DNA of 64,000 nucleotides, taken from the NCBI GenBank assembly GCA_013399875.1, contig VXAZ01009309.1, forward strand, positions 1,634,471 to 1,698,470. The letters run 5' to 3'. The position numbers were made by a program, and so were the translations under genes. Positions 1-13,200 of the stretch are shown here, piece after piece (position 1 is the first letter of the stretch; each line of letters opens with the position of its first letter). The stretch is from Gymnorhina tibicen (taxonomy: Eukaryota; Chordata; Aves; Passeriformes; Artamidae). Under the pieces are notes generated by a model, which saw nothing but the letters and a program-made list of their open reading frames with translations, made no database searches and was not told where the DNA came from.

Positions 1-620
1 CCCAATCACCCACCCCGGTCCTTCCTCAGCCTCCCGGCGCTGCGGGAGCCGGGCGGGAGCGGCGTCGGGCTGAGCCCGTCCAGTGCGGCCCGTCGGGGAA
101 CGCAGGGCTCTCGGCGCCCGGCGGGCCCCGCCAGGCCGCGGGGCCGTCCCGGGGACCCGGGCAGCCATTTGGTGGCGGCTCCGAAATGACGGCGGGAGCA
201 GGGCCGGGCAGCGGGTGCGGAAGGCCAGGGCCGGGCCCAGTAGCGGGAGCCGGGCCCAGGAACGGGAGCCCGGGCCGGGCCTTGGAGCGGCAACCGGGCC
301 TGATGCGGGAGCGGGGCCGGGTTCGGGTGCGGCTGACAGCGGCCTGCGGACGGAGCGAAGCTGCGGGGGAACCCGCGGGGCCACCCCGCGTTCCTGGCAC
401 CGGCGAACGGAGACAGGAGCTCCTGGTCCCCTCCCCGGCAGCCCCTTGGGGAGCCGCAGCACCGGGCAGTCCGCGCCGAGGTGCCCCCTGGCACCGGGGA
501 GAATCGCACCGGAGCCATGAGTATTCCCACTCTGGAATACTCATGGAGCTGTGCGTTAGGATAATGGTGGAGGAGAGTCGTGGTGGGAGACCGGCCCTAG
601 GACTGCACCCACCGTGCCAA
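1..620 (+). promoter_or_regulatory. RC3H2: CpG-island promoter and non-coding first exon region of RC3H2
   Basis: This stretch is strongly GC- and CpG-rich, unlike the AT-rich DNA that follows. It contains imperfect GC-rich repeats of a GGGCCGGG / GCGGGAGC type at about 200-340. It lies upstream of the RC3H2 coding exons with no other gene between, so it is taken as the promoter and 5' UTR exon of RC3H2. The exact start site and first splice donor cannot be fixed from sequence. The long open frames here on both strands are a by-product of GC content. The island may continue to the left of the window. Confidence 0.6.
515..546. repeat. Perfect 13-bp inverted repeat (hairpin) in the RC3H2 CpG island
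   Basis: The left arm CCATGAGTATTCC (515-527) and right arm GGAATACTCATGG (534-546) are exact reverse complements around a 6-base loop. The arms are AT-richer than the surrounding island. If transcribed it would form a stable stem in the 5' UTR, and as DNA it is a palindromic binding site candidate. A fold-back assembly artefact is possible. Confidence 0.85.
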
Positions 621-659
621 GTTTTAAATGTCTTAAGCAAAAAAACCCAAAACAACTGA

Positions 660-3600
660 ACAGGAAAAGCATGTCCCGGTTCTGCTGATGCTCGAGGTGC
701 ACGGAGGGTTTCCAGTTAAGTGTAGGAGTCAGCACAAAGCACAGGAAGGGCAGCAGAGTGGTGGGAGAGTGATGAGTTTTCAGTTCATCCAGGGTTCAGA
801 GGGGAATGGCGTGGATCTGTAACGAGAGAAAATAATGACAAAGTTTAGACAGGCAACCAGGACAACTTCTGATCTAGGCCTGTTTCACTTCCTTGCAAAC
901 TTAGGATTTTCTTTGGTTTTAATTGTAGTTCCTGTAACTTCTCTTGTGGTTGTTCTCTCACGGCCATTATAGCTACATCATAATAATGAAACTAAAATTA
1001 AAAACAGTCCTTTGGATTGCAAGGGTGTAAATTTGCAATTGTCGCAGAAGAAATCTTAAATGAGAACCAACCAGCACAGCTGTAAATCTTCTGAATCAAA
1101 ATACTATTCTTTGACCTTTGGTCTGCCCTAAACATCTGTGGAAATGATAGAAATTGAAACTTCTGTTGCTGGTATAAGTATTATTCCATGAAACACTGAA
1201 TTCTTAATTTTGTAGTGAATCACTTTCCCAAGACCTTCATGCCTTTTTAGTGAACTTTTTCTTGTTTCTGCTTTGTAAGCAAAGCTTTCCCCAAGAAAAG
1301 GTGTTTTTATTAACTTGCGTTTCTGTCTTGTTTGAGGTTGTGGCCATTTCTCTCAAAAATACTAAATCCCAACAAATTTTAGTGCCAGTGCTTTAGATAT
1401 CCCAAAGTGAACTCACAGTCTTGAGTGTTGATCTCATTTATTTAAGGCTTTGTTGCTTTACAACAGATAAAATATTTACAATACCCAGATGGTAATAGCT
1501 AGTAGCATTTGTTAGGAGTATGTTACATTTCATTTGGTGATACTTTATATACCCTTAATGAGATGAATGTACAGGGTCTCTCCTTGCTGACTGGACAACC
1601 CTAAGGAAAGGAAAAAAAAATATATATCCATGGGCATCTTAAGTCATTCTGTACAACCTTTAAAAAGGCTTTCCAGCTCCTATGGAGCCCTCTGTTTTCT
1701 TGCCTGCATCTCAGAATAGAATTACTATTTCATTAAAATAATTTTTAAAATACTAGAATACAGAATTTCTCTTCTAAAAAATGTATAGTTTAAACATGGA
1801 GGTCATGTTTAAAAAAAAAAAAGCTTGGAGAACTAAACCATACATGGGAGTGCTTATTCTCTGAAATATTACTGAAGAGTAAGGAGTTCTACACTGTATC
1901 TCTTGGTGAAGTAACTGTGTCGAAGTAGATCTGCTTAGAAATGGATTCCCTTTCTCTGCATTCAGAGGGAGTTCGACTGATTTGAGCGGCAAAGAAAATT
2001 TTTCATTTATTTGCCCTTCAGTTAGTCCTGAAAAAGTCAATACTGTTACAGAAGCTGAGTTGGTATCAGGCTGGTGGCAAGGACAGGCTCTCCTTTCAGG
2101 GACACCTCTGAAACACAAGGAAAAACCTACAGTGGCATTACATAAGTATTTAGGAAACTTTTAAAATCTACAAACATGATTTGTGGTACCAAGGCTTGAG
2201 CAGGGAGGAGCAGGTGTGAACTGCTGAGGATATACCGACTCTGGTGTTGGTTTGGGGGGAGTTAACCCTGAACTGAGTGAACTTTGGCAGTCACTGAGCA
2301 GCCACAAGCTTAAATTTATATTGTACCCATGTTGATAGGAATTACTCTTCAGCCACGTGTTTTAAGGAGGCAGAGGGCATTTAAGCTTTGATTTTTTTTT
2401 AACCAGGTAGCAAGAGAATCCCGTAGGCGTTTTGGCAAAATGTAATCTGGGTACATGTCGATGTTCAGATCTGTATTTAGAACACAAGGAAATGGAATGA
2501 AGCTATCAGAGAAGTTCAGGTTGGACATTGGTAAAAGGCTCTTCCCCTAGAGGGTGGCCAGGCACTGGAACAGGCTCCCCAGGGAAGTGATTGTGGCACC
2601 AAGTCTGCCAGAGCTCAAGGAATGTCTGGACAATGCTCTTGGACATGTGGTTTAGTGTCAGGTACTCCTGTGAGAAGCAGAGTTGGACATGATGTGTCCC
2701 TTCCCATTTGAGATACTCTCTGATTCTCATATGTCCCCAAGATTTCGATTAGTGACTTTTCTGGAACTTGAATTGGGCTACAGATACTCGCAAGAGCATT
2801 AATGTTCAGTGAAAGAATTGTGTTGAAATACTATATTTAATGGTCATTAAAGACTTTACATATAGAATTTTCACATGATGTAAAGGGATTTGCATGTGAC
2901 AGATACTATGGAGTGTAGAAATAAGCAAGTCTGTTCTGTAAAGAGGATTTATTTTAATTTCAAGCCGTCATAGCTGAATGATGCAAAGCTGTTAGGGGGA
3001 TGGCCCTTCCTTAAGCCTTTAATGAAGCCAGTTTTTTAGATCTGTAGATGATGGCTGTTGAAGAGAAATGAATAAAAGATTCTAGCCCTTCCAGAGGGTA
3101 TGCTAATACTGATAATTTGATTATGTGGATATATAAGTTTTTGACCCAGTCAGGATGCTTTCAGAACTACGTAACTTAGGAAGGAAAGCTTGGAAAAGCT
3201 GCCTTCTTGTAGTGCAAACCAACCATTAATCTGCATAAATGAAAAGTTTTAATGGAGATCAGTTTAAAAAGAAAAGGAAATACCATGATCTCTGCAGTCA
3301 GCGTTAAGAGCAAGTCAATATTGAGGACTCTTTAATTTAGTGATTAAAAATCAATTGAATTCTAAGATTTAGGCTTAAATCCACAGTAAGATTGTAATTG
3401 AACCTCAGTTGTGAAAATGCCATATAATTTCACAAGTTCTCCGAGTGTTTCCTTCATCTGTAGAGAAGACTTCCCTTTGTTCAGCACTGACAATTATTCC
3501 GTGTCTCATTCTCATCCAAGCTCTGCTTATTTGTCTTTGCCTGTGGCCCACAAGGGACCTGATGGAGTCAGCCTGAGCAGAGCAGAGCTGGCGCTGTGGG

Positions 3601-6600
3601 GGAACTGAGTTAAGCCTTCAACCCTTTCTTTGATAAGGGGTGAAACTTGCCTATCTCGCATTTTGGCAAATGCCCTGACTGAGCAGTGTGGGAGAGGAAC
3701 AGACTAACAGAAGAGCATGATCACCTAAGCTTGGTTTCTTCAGACAATAAGAATTGAATTATATTTATCATGTCCAGAGGTTATTGAGTAAGCATAATGA
3801 TTTAGATTAGTTGTAGAGAATGTCTTGGGCTTAGGTAGCTGTAAGTTAATATAAAATAAGAACATCTAAATCTTGCAACTTCCATCAATTGTACATGGTA
3901 CAGCTGTTTGAGGAAGGTGTTGAGGTTTTGCCTGTCATCAGATATTCTGGTCTAAAATGAGAAAATCAGTCAGTTATCATTGTTACTCTGATCCATTGCA
4001 GCCATTACTGCAATAGGAAAATACTACTGTAGTAGAAACATAAAATTGCTCAGCTGTACTGGTTTTTATTATTACATAATTTCTGAATTTAGGCTTGTAT
4101 GTTTCTCAGTTTGTCATCTGAAGTATTGCTTCTTGTAGTAATGCTATAAAACTAATTGTAATTCACTGTGTAATGATCTTTTAAGTAGCAACTGCCATGA
4201 CTTTTCAGACTTTTATGTTTGGCCAGTTTCCGTATCAGCCATTTCTTTGGGGTTTTTTTTGCAGGGTGCTTCTATTTTGACAGGGAAGAGGAGCCCTGTG
4301 TATGTGTAGAGATAGATAACACATCTGCCAGAATGAACAGACAGACCAAGGGTAATTGTTCTAATGGAGTGTACTGCCTGTTAAAAACAAAATCCAAAGG
4401 ATTTCTAGTTTACCTTCTGTCTTTTGCTCTCCTCCTTGTGTTTGCTCAGTTTAGAGCACTGGAGCAATTTGTTCTTCAAGAGGACATCCCTGAAATACAT
4501 TGTTTCTGACAAGGAGCAAGAATCTATTAAACATTTGGCTTATGCTTTTTGTAGGATTTGACATGGTAATTAGGAGACGTGAGATTGTTTTCCTACACAC
4601 TGGGGTGCAAGAGTGGCAGGAGAGCTGGCAGGCTCAATAAAGTATGGAGATTCCTCCCTGTATGGCTGCTTGAAGTTTTGGGAGTCGAGAGCTTTTCCCA
4701 GCTGTTTGCTGACTTAATTAGATTTTTTTTCCTGTCAAGAAATCTGAAGGTCAACACATGCTTAGTAGAATCTGTCATTTGGGATGATTAAACACCCAGA
4801 GATAGATCTTTAAAAACCGGTGGTACACACTTGAAGAATCTGTTGTGTTCATTTCGATGCTTGTCAGGAAAACAACTGTATTTTAAAAGCTCGTAAAACA
4901 GAGAGGTGGTTTCTTGCGAGTCTCTGAAGCCTGTGAAAACTGAACGTGGGTATTGTCTTCAGAGCAGAGATCCCTGCGTTTGAGATAATTAATGAGCAGT
5001 GTGGACATAGAGACTGTTTATTAGGAGCTCATTAGTGACATACCAGCAGTTGAGCTCTCTGTGTACCAGCCTCTTCTTAAACTTTTCCCCGTGTGAGTCA
5101 TGACAGTCACACGCTTCCCAGAGTGGTCTAGTTTGTGCTGTTACCTATGTCTTGCAGTCAGGTGAAAAAGCACCACTATCAGCCTTAGGTCAGCAGTTAT
5201 GTTGGTGTTGGTATCTTGATGTTTCTGGTAATGCTGCAAAAAGCTTTGAGGAAGGTGTTTACAGACAGGCTTTGCAGTTCTGTGCATCTCTTGTCCTGCT
5301 GTTTGGGAAGGGAAGCAGATGTGCTGAAGGAAGTGGTGGGATTCTTAAGAGAGGAACCAACAATCTTTCTAGGCCTGTTGGCTCACAGTTTGGTTTTGCT
5401 CTTATTTGTTTTGCTTTTAAATTTCCTTGGTTAAAAGACACATGTAGCAATGGCATGTTAAAGATGTTTGTTCATCCCTGCTAGAGCTTTGATTGTGCTT
5501 TCATAGAAGCCAGATGAAAATCTGATTTGTCCAATACATGGGAATTTTCTGGCTTATGTTGAACGTGTAACCTCAGCAGTTTGGTTTTGAGAGGTTTAAC
5601 TTTCAGTTTGGTGTGTTTTACTGTGGGAATTCATTTGGGGCAAAAATTGCTGCATAATATTGAAAAGCTCGCTGAGATAAGGACATCTTGTACAGTATCC
5701 TGTTACTTAAAGGGCACTGAATGTTCATAGTACTAAATAGGATTTCTAAACAGATGGTCATAATTAACATAAAATACATCCACAGATAAGAGTCTATTTG
5801 GTGTTCTAGTAATTCTTTCAATGGTCTGATACTTCAGCATTAATTAAACCATAGCACAGCCAACAATGGAATTGCAGTAAGGAGTTTCTGAATTTGAACA
5901 CAGAGGGGAGATCTCAGCTTCCTCAGAACAATTACCTTTTTTCTATCATCAGAGTAAAAAAACAGAATGCTAAACATGTAATTAAAACATTTGTATATTT
6001 GCATTTGTAACAAGCTTGTTCATAGCCTCGAAGTGACCCAACTGGTCTGTGGGTTGCCTAGAGAGCCAACACAGTGGCACATCCCAGCCCAGGGTGGGGC
6101 TGTTCCCTCTGGGGTGGAGCTCTGAATGTAAATCGTGATGACAAGAGCTTGGATGAGAACGGTTTTGATGAACTTCTTAGGCCTGGTACCTTTTTCAGGA
6201 TTGTGACTTATATAAGAGCAATGTCCATAAACCCGTATTTTCTTTGAAGTACATTCATGTGAACAATTTGTTTGGTACTACTGCACAGAGTGAGGTGTTT
6301 CAAGAGACGAGGAAGCCAAATGAAGTTATTGCTTGCCTTATCATAGGTTTTGTCCTAAATACCTGGATTTTACATACATCAAAGATTTTCTTGCTGTGAG
6401 TTCATGGACATAGTTATGTGTAAGGTAGAGACATGAAAAGCAGAATTGCACACAGCAATCTCTGCCCTTGAGTGCTCCAGTTCTTGTGAGAAAAGGTGGA
6501 AGTAACACAAGAGAATCATAAAACTAAAAACTAGTCTCATTCTTTTAGTGTTTTCTTATGGTTCTTGATTTTTGTTAGTTGATTTGTGTTTTACAGAAAG

Positions 6601-6979
6601 AGAAAATGTGTTTTTAAGAAAGCAAAGCTGGGTTTCGGCTGGTGTCTGATTAAGTCTGAATAAGATCTGCAGAAGGAAGGTGTTCTACTACATTTTAAAT
6701 GAAAATAACATTTTAAACCACCACCCCCCCCCAAAAAAAAATCCCTTTAATGCCATTTGTTGTGAATAAGTTAAACTTATGGTAGTCTGTATTAATTTAG
6801 TTCATGAGCCTTTTTTGGTACAGTTGTTAAGCTAACACAGAGTTGGGGTTTTCGAGTATTTCAGCGTAAGGATTTGGTTTTATTCTTTGTAATATTGAAA
6901 CTGTGGTCTGTTTTTTAAATTAAAAATTATTCTAAATTGCCAGGAAGCATGTTTCAAATACTCTGCTATTCACTTACAG
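660..6979 (+). other. RC3H2: RC3H2 intron 1 (5' UTR intron)
   Basis: This is AT-rich sequence between the CpG island and the first coding exon, with no recognisable coding exon. Its open frames are short and unrelated to known proteins. The only recognisable element is the CR1 remnant at 2484-2733. A C/A homopolymer run lies near 6722-6740. Alternative non-coding 5' exons could exist but cannot be placed. Confidence 0.6.
2484..2733 (+). mobile_element. Degraded CR1 LINE 3' fragment
   Basis: Sequence around 2516-2730 follows the 3' end of chicken-repeat-1 elements in sense orientation. Blocks seen include the AGGTTGGACATTGG start, 'GAGGGTGGCCAGGCACTGGA', 'ACAGGCTCCCCAGGGAAGTG' and 'GTCTGGACAATGCTCTTGGA'. 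A degenerate TTCCCATTTGAGATACTCTCTGATTCTC-like tail ends it near 2730. It is a short, 5'-truncated, diverged copy without coding capacity. The minus-strand open frame inside it is not a gene. Confidence 0.85.
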
Positions 6980-7005
6980 CTGCCAAAACATAGTACAGTG
7001 AAATA

Positions 7006-7017
7006 ATGGTCTGCTAG
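7006..7017 (+). other. RC3H2: Minimal upstream ORF (3 codons) in the RC3H2 leader
   Basis: If the exon starts at the acceptor ending at 6979, its leader carries ATG GTC TGC TAG, ending 28 bases before the RC3H2 start codon. Such short uORFs can lower initiation at the main start. Its presence depends on the inferred exon boundary. Confidence 0.4.
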
Positions 7018-7045
7018 CCTGCTAAACAAGTGTCCAGCTTCCACA

Positions 7046-7276
7046 ATGCCTGTGCAGGCAGCTCAGTGGACAGAATTTCTGTCCTGCCCAATCTGCTACA
7101 ACGAGTTTGATGAGAATGTGCACAAGCCCATCAGCTTAGGTTGCTCTCACACCGTGTGCAAGACCTGCCTGAACAAGCTCCATCGCAAGGCATGTCCTTT
7201 TGACCAGACTGCCATCAACACAGACATCGATGTGCTTCCTGTAAACTTTGCACTCCTCCAGCTGGTTGGAGCCCAG
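7046..7276 (+). CDS. RC3H2: RC3H2 coding exon 1 (residues 1-77)
   Basis: This exon carries the start codon and the whole RING finger that gives E3 ligase activity. It ends in phase 0 at GCCCAG|GTATGA. An acceptor CACTTACAG ending at 6979 would add about 66 bases of 5' UTR. Confidence 0.95.
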
Positions 7277-10200
7277 GTATGACTGAAGCTCTTTGTTGTG
7301 CCACTTCGTGTTGTTACCTTTTCCGTGCCAGTTGCAATACGTGTGCTGCTCTTTCTTCCTCATGTTAGCCCAAATAAATGTTAGGGCTTAACTTTGGACT
7401 ATCTAGGAGTCCATGCATGCTCTAAAAGCAACTGCACCATTTTAGGACCATCTTCTCATAAAATGAAAACGTGTTCTAATTGTAACATGAATTCTGATTT
7501 AAAAAGGCTCTTGAACTGTGACTGGAGAAAAATCCCCATTGGGAAACAGACAATTATCTGTCCCAATTGTCAGTAGAATGAGTGAACCTGCAGATTGCAC
7601 TCGTTCATCATAGCCTTGTGAGAAATCTCGTTTCTAAATGTCACATGTTTGGAAGTGGCTGTTTAACCAAGTTCCAGAAGTGTGTGTGTATAATTTTTTT
7701 AAAAATATGCCTGATGATGGCTTTTCAGTTGCGTTTGCAGACACTGGCTAATCAGGCCAGGAATGTTCCCTGCGCTGTCTCGTAGCAGTGGCAAAACAGT
7801 GATTATATAATCAGTACTGCGCTTTATGGAGACTAAATAAGTCTGTTCCCCTTATGCTGATTCATGTGCTTTTTCATGTTACTCTCTCTCTAACACCTTG
7901 GTGATGCAGTAAGAAGATGTTTTTTACTTTGCTTTTTAATGTCCTATCACATGCCTTGACACAGCTATTGGTAATAACACTATGTCAGAGCGGTTTTGTT
8001 TCTCAAGTTCACGTATTCCTTTCATTTTTTTTATGTGTCAGATCACTGCCTTGATCTTACAACATTTATTTTCATGGTCTCCTAACTTCTTGCAATGTAT
8101 TTCAAAACAATTAATTTATTATGACTAACACTCCCTCCGTTTTCCTTACCTGACCTTATTACTCTAATCTGAGTTTTTTTCCACCAAGTTAAGTTTCCTG
8201 CTTCTTCTCTTGGAAGATTTCAGCATGCCCAAATGATGTTTAAATTATTTTTTGCTTTGCTTTATTATATTCTTGCTAGTTAATTTTGCCTTACAGCTTC
8301 CTTTGTGTGTCTGTAGTAAATCATGCTGATCTGGTGTACTGATCACCCTCTCAGGTCTTGTGTTCTTCATCTTTTAGACCTTGGTTATTATTTTCTACCC
8401 TACTTCTATTTTTAAAGTGTTGAGTAATAACAAAAACAGTCTTTCATCACTCTAATCCTCATCTTGGGCCCTTTTTGTTGTTCCTTATGCCATGTACATG
8501 CCCTGGGTGGGTCCTGTGTTTCCCTGCTCTCGGAGCAGTGCACATCTGCAGTGTTATGTAATGAATGGTGATGTGGGTACCATCGGAGAGGTCAGCCAGG
8601 TGTACGTAATTCTTCTCCCCCTTCCTCCCCCTTGCATTTTTTTAGGTACCTGATCATCAGACAGTAAAGTTGAGTAATGTAGGAGAGAACAAACATTATG
8701 AAGTAGCAAAGAAATGTGTTGAGGATTTGGCACTCTACTTAAAGCCATTAAGTGGAGGAAAAGGTGAGTCTCCGCTGAACAGTGGAATTTTGATGTAGCT
8801 TGCTTTTAACAGCATTGTGTTTCCAGCACTGATTGTAAATGTCAGTGAGATCATACTCTCATTTTTCTAATAAAATTGCTCTTGTGTCTTTAAAAGCTTA
8901 TTCACACTTGTGACACTTGTTTGTGGGTTTTTTATTTTAAGTTTACAAAATACTCTATTTAATAATACTGCCCTGGGGCTAACTTTGTACTAAAGCTGAA
9001 CTTTCCCCAAAGGATGGCTTTGATGTCAGTTTAAGATTTTAATTAAAGTTCTTTTTGATAAAGAATTACACGGAGTTGCCTAAGAGAAGGGAAGGTACCT
9101 GTGACTGGCCTCCAAATCCTAGAAAAAGACATGCACTGTTAGACATTTTTTTTGTCTCACTCGGATGAATTTGATCAGAAGCACTGCTTAGCCTTTTCTC
9201 CCTTTCTCCAAAGGTGTTGCAAGCTTGAATCAGAGTGCACTGAGCCGTCCAATGCAGAGGAAGCTTGTGACACTGGTGAATTGTCAGCTGGTGGAGGAGG
9301 AGGGTCGGGTCAGAGCCATGAGGGCAGCTCGGTCGCTGGGAGAGAGAACTGTCACAGAACTCATCCTGCAGCACCAAAATCCTCAGCAGCTTTCTGCCAA
9401 TCTCTGGGCTGCTGTCAGGGCACGAGGGTGCCAGTTTCTAGGACCAGGTAAGGGACCTCTACATCTGCAACAGAATATATTTAGCTGCACCTTTTCTTAA
9501 CAAAAATTTTTTTGAAATTTATTCTGTTCAGTTAAAGATGTTCTGCCAGGAAGAAAGGAGAAGGGAGGAAGAAACCCCCCAAATATTAGTAACATCTGCT
9601 GGCTTAAAGTGTTTGGTTGTTTCCTCTGCCCCTCCATTAAGTGTTCTTTGCAACTGGGAGGAATTATTTCAAAAATCCTGGCAAAGAGGAGTCAATAAGC
9701 ACACGTTGTGCACAGTTTGTAATGCAGTGTAAGGGTAGTAGGCTGGCTGTACTGCTGCCTGTGATTGGAATTGAATAGCTGTCGATACAATCAGCCTAAC
9801 CTTAGCTGCAGCATACTTTTGAAATTTATAATGACCACACTTACATCTCTAACAAATTCGTAGTTAAGAATGCTGCTGAAGCAAGCACAGAAACAAGAAA
9901 GAAATTCTCTTTAAAATGGAAGTTGTCCTCTCTTGATTCCGGTAACTGTTGATAGCATTCCAGTACTGTTTCCATGTTTATTTTGTAGTTTCATGGTGTG
10001 GCATTGATGAGGTGTCCAAAAGGACAATGGCTACAAGACTGCACGGTGGAGAAAAGTATAAAAACTGCACTACTGATGTGTTTATTACTGAAAGTTACTC
10101 TTAACCCTAAGTTTGCTGTGCTTAGAGTGATTCTAAATACTTCTTCTAAACTAGCAACTTCTTTTAGAAGTTTGCAGGGCTTTTTTTTAGTAACGTTAAA

Positions 10201-13200
10201 AGCAGTAAGGAATCACATTCCAGATGATTCAGATGCTCCTGCTTATCTGTTCAAATACAGTAGCCTTGCTGTTTTGTGGAATATATTTAACTTTCATTCT
10301 TGTGTGTTAAAGCTATGCAAGAGGAGGCACTGAAACTTGTATTACTGGCACTGGAAGATGGCTCTGCACTCTCAAGAAAAGTTCTGGTACTTTTTGTTGT
10401 GCAAAGGCTGGAACCAAGATTTCCTCAGGCCTCTAAAACAAGCATTGGTCATGTTGTGCAGCTACTGTATAGAGCATCGTGCTTTAAGGTAAAACACCGG
10501 TATCGTGGTTTGTGCTGTGCAGCTGTCGTTTTATGGTGGACGTGGAGAATTCTTGTTAAAGAAGGGATGTTTAACTATTACTATTTATTAGGTCACTAAA
10601 AGGGATGAAGATTCTTCTCTGATGCAACTTAAAGAAGAGTTCCGGAGTTACGAGGCTTTGCGGAGAGAACACGATGCGCAAATCGTTCACATTGCCATGG
10701 AAGCGGGACTTCGAATATCGCCAGAGCAGTGGTCCTCCCTTCTTTACGGAGACCTGGCGCATAAATCACACATGCAGTCCATTATTGACAAGGTTTGTCA
10801 AAGGGATGATTTTAGTATCTTTGTAGGATTAGTTTTGACTATTAAATGTTGCCCAAAAAATCAAACAATTTAATGAATTAACTTTCTGTTTGCAGCCCTA
10901 TCAAATATTAATTAAAACTAGATTGCCGCTTTTTTCCCTGATGTAGCATATTCGTCATATGAAGTACTTTAATTAACCTTTTGGTGTCTTATGATGAAGC
11001 TTCATAGGGCAGATTCTGAGTTGAGAAATAAAATTTCTCTCCACTGATCCTCTCTATATGCCATCTGAAGACACTATATATTGTGTTTAGGAACCAATGT
11101 CACGAACATCTTTGTAAGATTAGTAATTCACAGTTGTAAGATGCAGCACACTAATGCTCCCTTTATTTTCAGCTTCAATCTCCAGAATCTTTTGCTAAGA
11201 GTGTACAAGAGTTGACAATTGTCTTGCAGCGCACGGGGGATCCTGCAAACCTAAACAGGCTGAGGCCTCATTTAGAGCTCCTGGCAAACATAGATCCAAA
11301 TCCAGGTATGCAAATCAAGCATTTTAAACTTTTCTTGGTATTCTTCGTGTCTAGCAAAATAAATTATTAAGATGATAACCTCCATTCCGGGTTACAAAAT
11401 TCCCATTAACATAATAAACTCTTCTTCAGGCCTCTCCGAGTTCTGTCCTAGTACTTGGTGTTATAAAGTAATACAAGACTTGCCTCTTATTTATGATACT
11501 GCTGGAATTATTGACAGAGCGACAACCCTGCTTTTAATACTTTTAGATGCAGCATCTCCAACATGGGAGCAGCTGGAAAATGCGATGGTTGCTGTAAAGA
11601 CTGTGGTCCATGGGCTGGTGGATTTCATTCAGAATTACAGTAGAAAAGGCCATGAAACTCCACAGGTAACCAGACTTGATCATTGCATTATGTCTTAATG
11701 TACATTCACTGGGGGATGCAACTTTGAAAAATTGCTGTTGATGTGAAATATGGCCTTTCCTGTGGGATAATTGATGATACTGTTATTTACTGCATTCAGA
11801 TTTTGAGAACCTAATATTTGTGAATATGGAATGCAGCAGAGCTGGCCATAGTGAAATCCACACAAGGACAACTTAGCCCCTCAACAAGGAATGTCCTTGT
11901 TTTTCTGATTAAAAATGCAAAATGTAAAAACATACCATGGATGTATTTTCTGTATTTTAAGCCTGTTATTCTGTGAATGTCTGATAGATGTAAGAGGATT
12001 GTCTTGTGGTTTTTGTTTGTTGTTTTTTTTAAAGCCACAGCCAAATAGCAAATACAAAACAAGTATGTGCCGAGACCTTCGACAGCAAGGGGGGTGTCCA
12101 AGAGGAACAAACTGTACATTTGCTCATTCTCAGGAAGAGCTTGAAAAGTGAGTGTGGGAGACTTTTTCATTTTTCTGTTTTTTTCCCCTACTTTTAATTT
12201 AAATCCAAGCAATCTACAGAGATTTTTGAAAACATTCTCTTCCATACATTCATTCATTTGGAAGGATTTGTGACTCTTTTGAAGTGACAATTTTTTATAT
12301 GAAATTGAAGGTACAGCAAAGCAGTATCTGCAGACTAATTCCAGTTTTATTTTTTATTTTACCCTATATGAGGTAAAATTTCCTTTCCTGAAGCTGAGTC
12401 TAAGCTCAGTGTCTCTCAGGGATTGATTATATCACCTACAAGAGAGAACATTAATTACATTTTAATTGATTAAGGAATAAACTGAGTTCTTGAACAGTAT
12501 GCAGCTCTGCATTCTTGAAGCTGTTTTCACCCAAATGCATTTTCAAAGAACTGCAAAATGGATCTTATAAGAGGAGAGATGATTTTGGGTTCCAGTTGCT
12601 GAAAATAAGTTTGTAATTTTTTGGTGTCATGTTCTCTCAATCTCTTCTTTTTGCTAGTTTTGCAAATCCATCAAATTTCACAATAAGCACTTTTTATAGC
12701 ATCTTGCCTTTTGTGTGTTTGCACATGTTTGTTTGTAGATACCGCTTGAGGAACAAAAAAATCAGCGCAACAGTGAGAACATTCCCCCTTCTAAACAAAG
12801 TTGGCGTAAATAGCACCGTCTCAACCACAACGGGAAACGTGATCTCTGTCATAGGAAGCCCTGAGGCAACGGGCAAGATGGTGCCAAGTACTAATGGAAT
12901 AGCTAATCTAGAAACTGGGGTTCCCCAGCTGATCCCCCGCTGTGCAGACACCTCCCTGAGAGCTCTGGAGAACACCAAGAAGGGAGGGAAGACTGGAGCC
13001 AATGGCCAGAACACTTCTGGGTCCCCCACGGAATCACTCCCTGAAAAGTAAGTGACTTTTTCTACATCAAGATAATTAAACAGAACATTTTGCTTTTAGA
13101 TTATCATGGAGTTTGTGGGTGGCCAGCAGGTACTGAAGTGTGGTCCTGGCTTGTAGTAATTGCTGGTGCTCAGTGGCTGCAGAGCTGTGTAAGGTCTTGC

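Noticed and set aside
6..659. Four overlapping GC-rich open frames on both strands in the RC3H2 island
   Set aside because: They overlap each other, lack any recognisable domain and are expected where stop codons are rare in CpG-rich DNA.
1184..1192. Decay-element-like core TTCCATGAA
   Set aside because: Its flanks do not pair and it lies in an intron of RC3H2, so it would not be in the mature mRNA.
7394..7576. 60-residue open frame with several Cys pairs after the RING exon
   Set aside because: The Cys spacing fits no finger I know, it lies within intron sequence after a clear donor at 7277, and the next true exon is at 8646.
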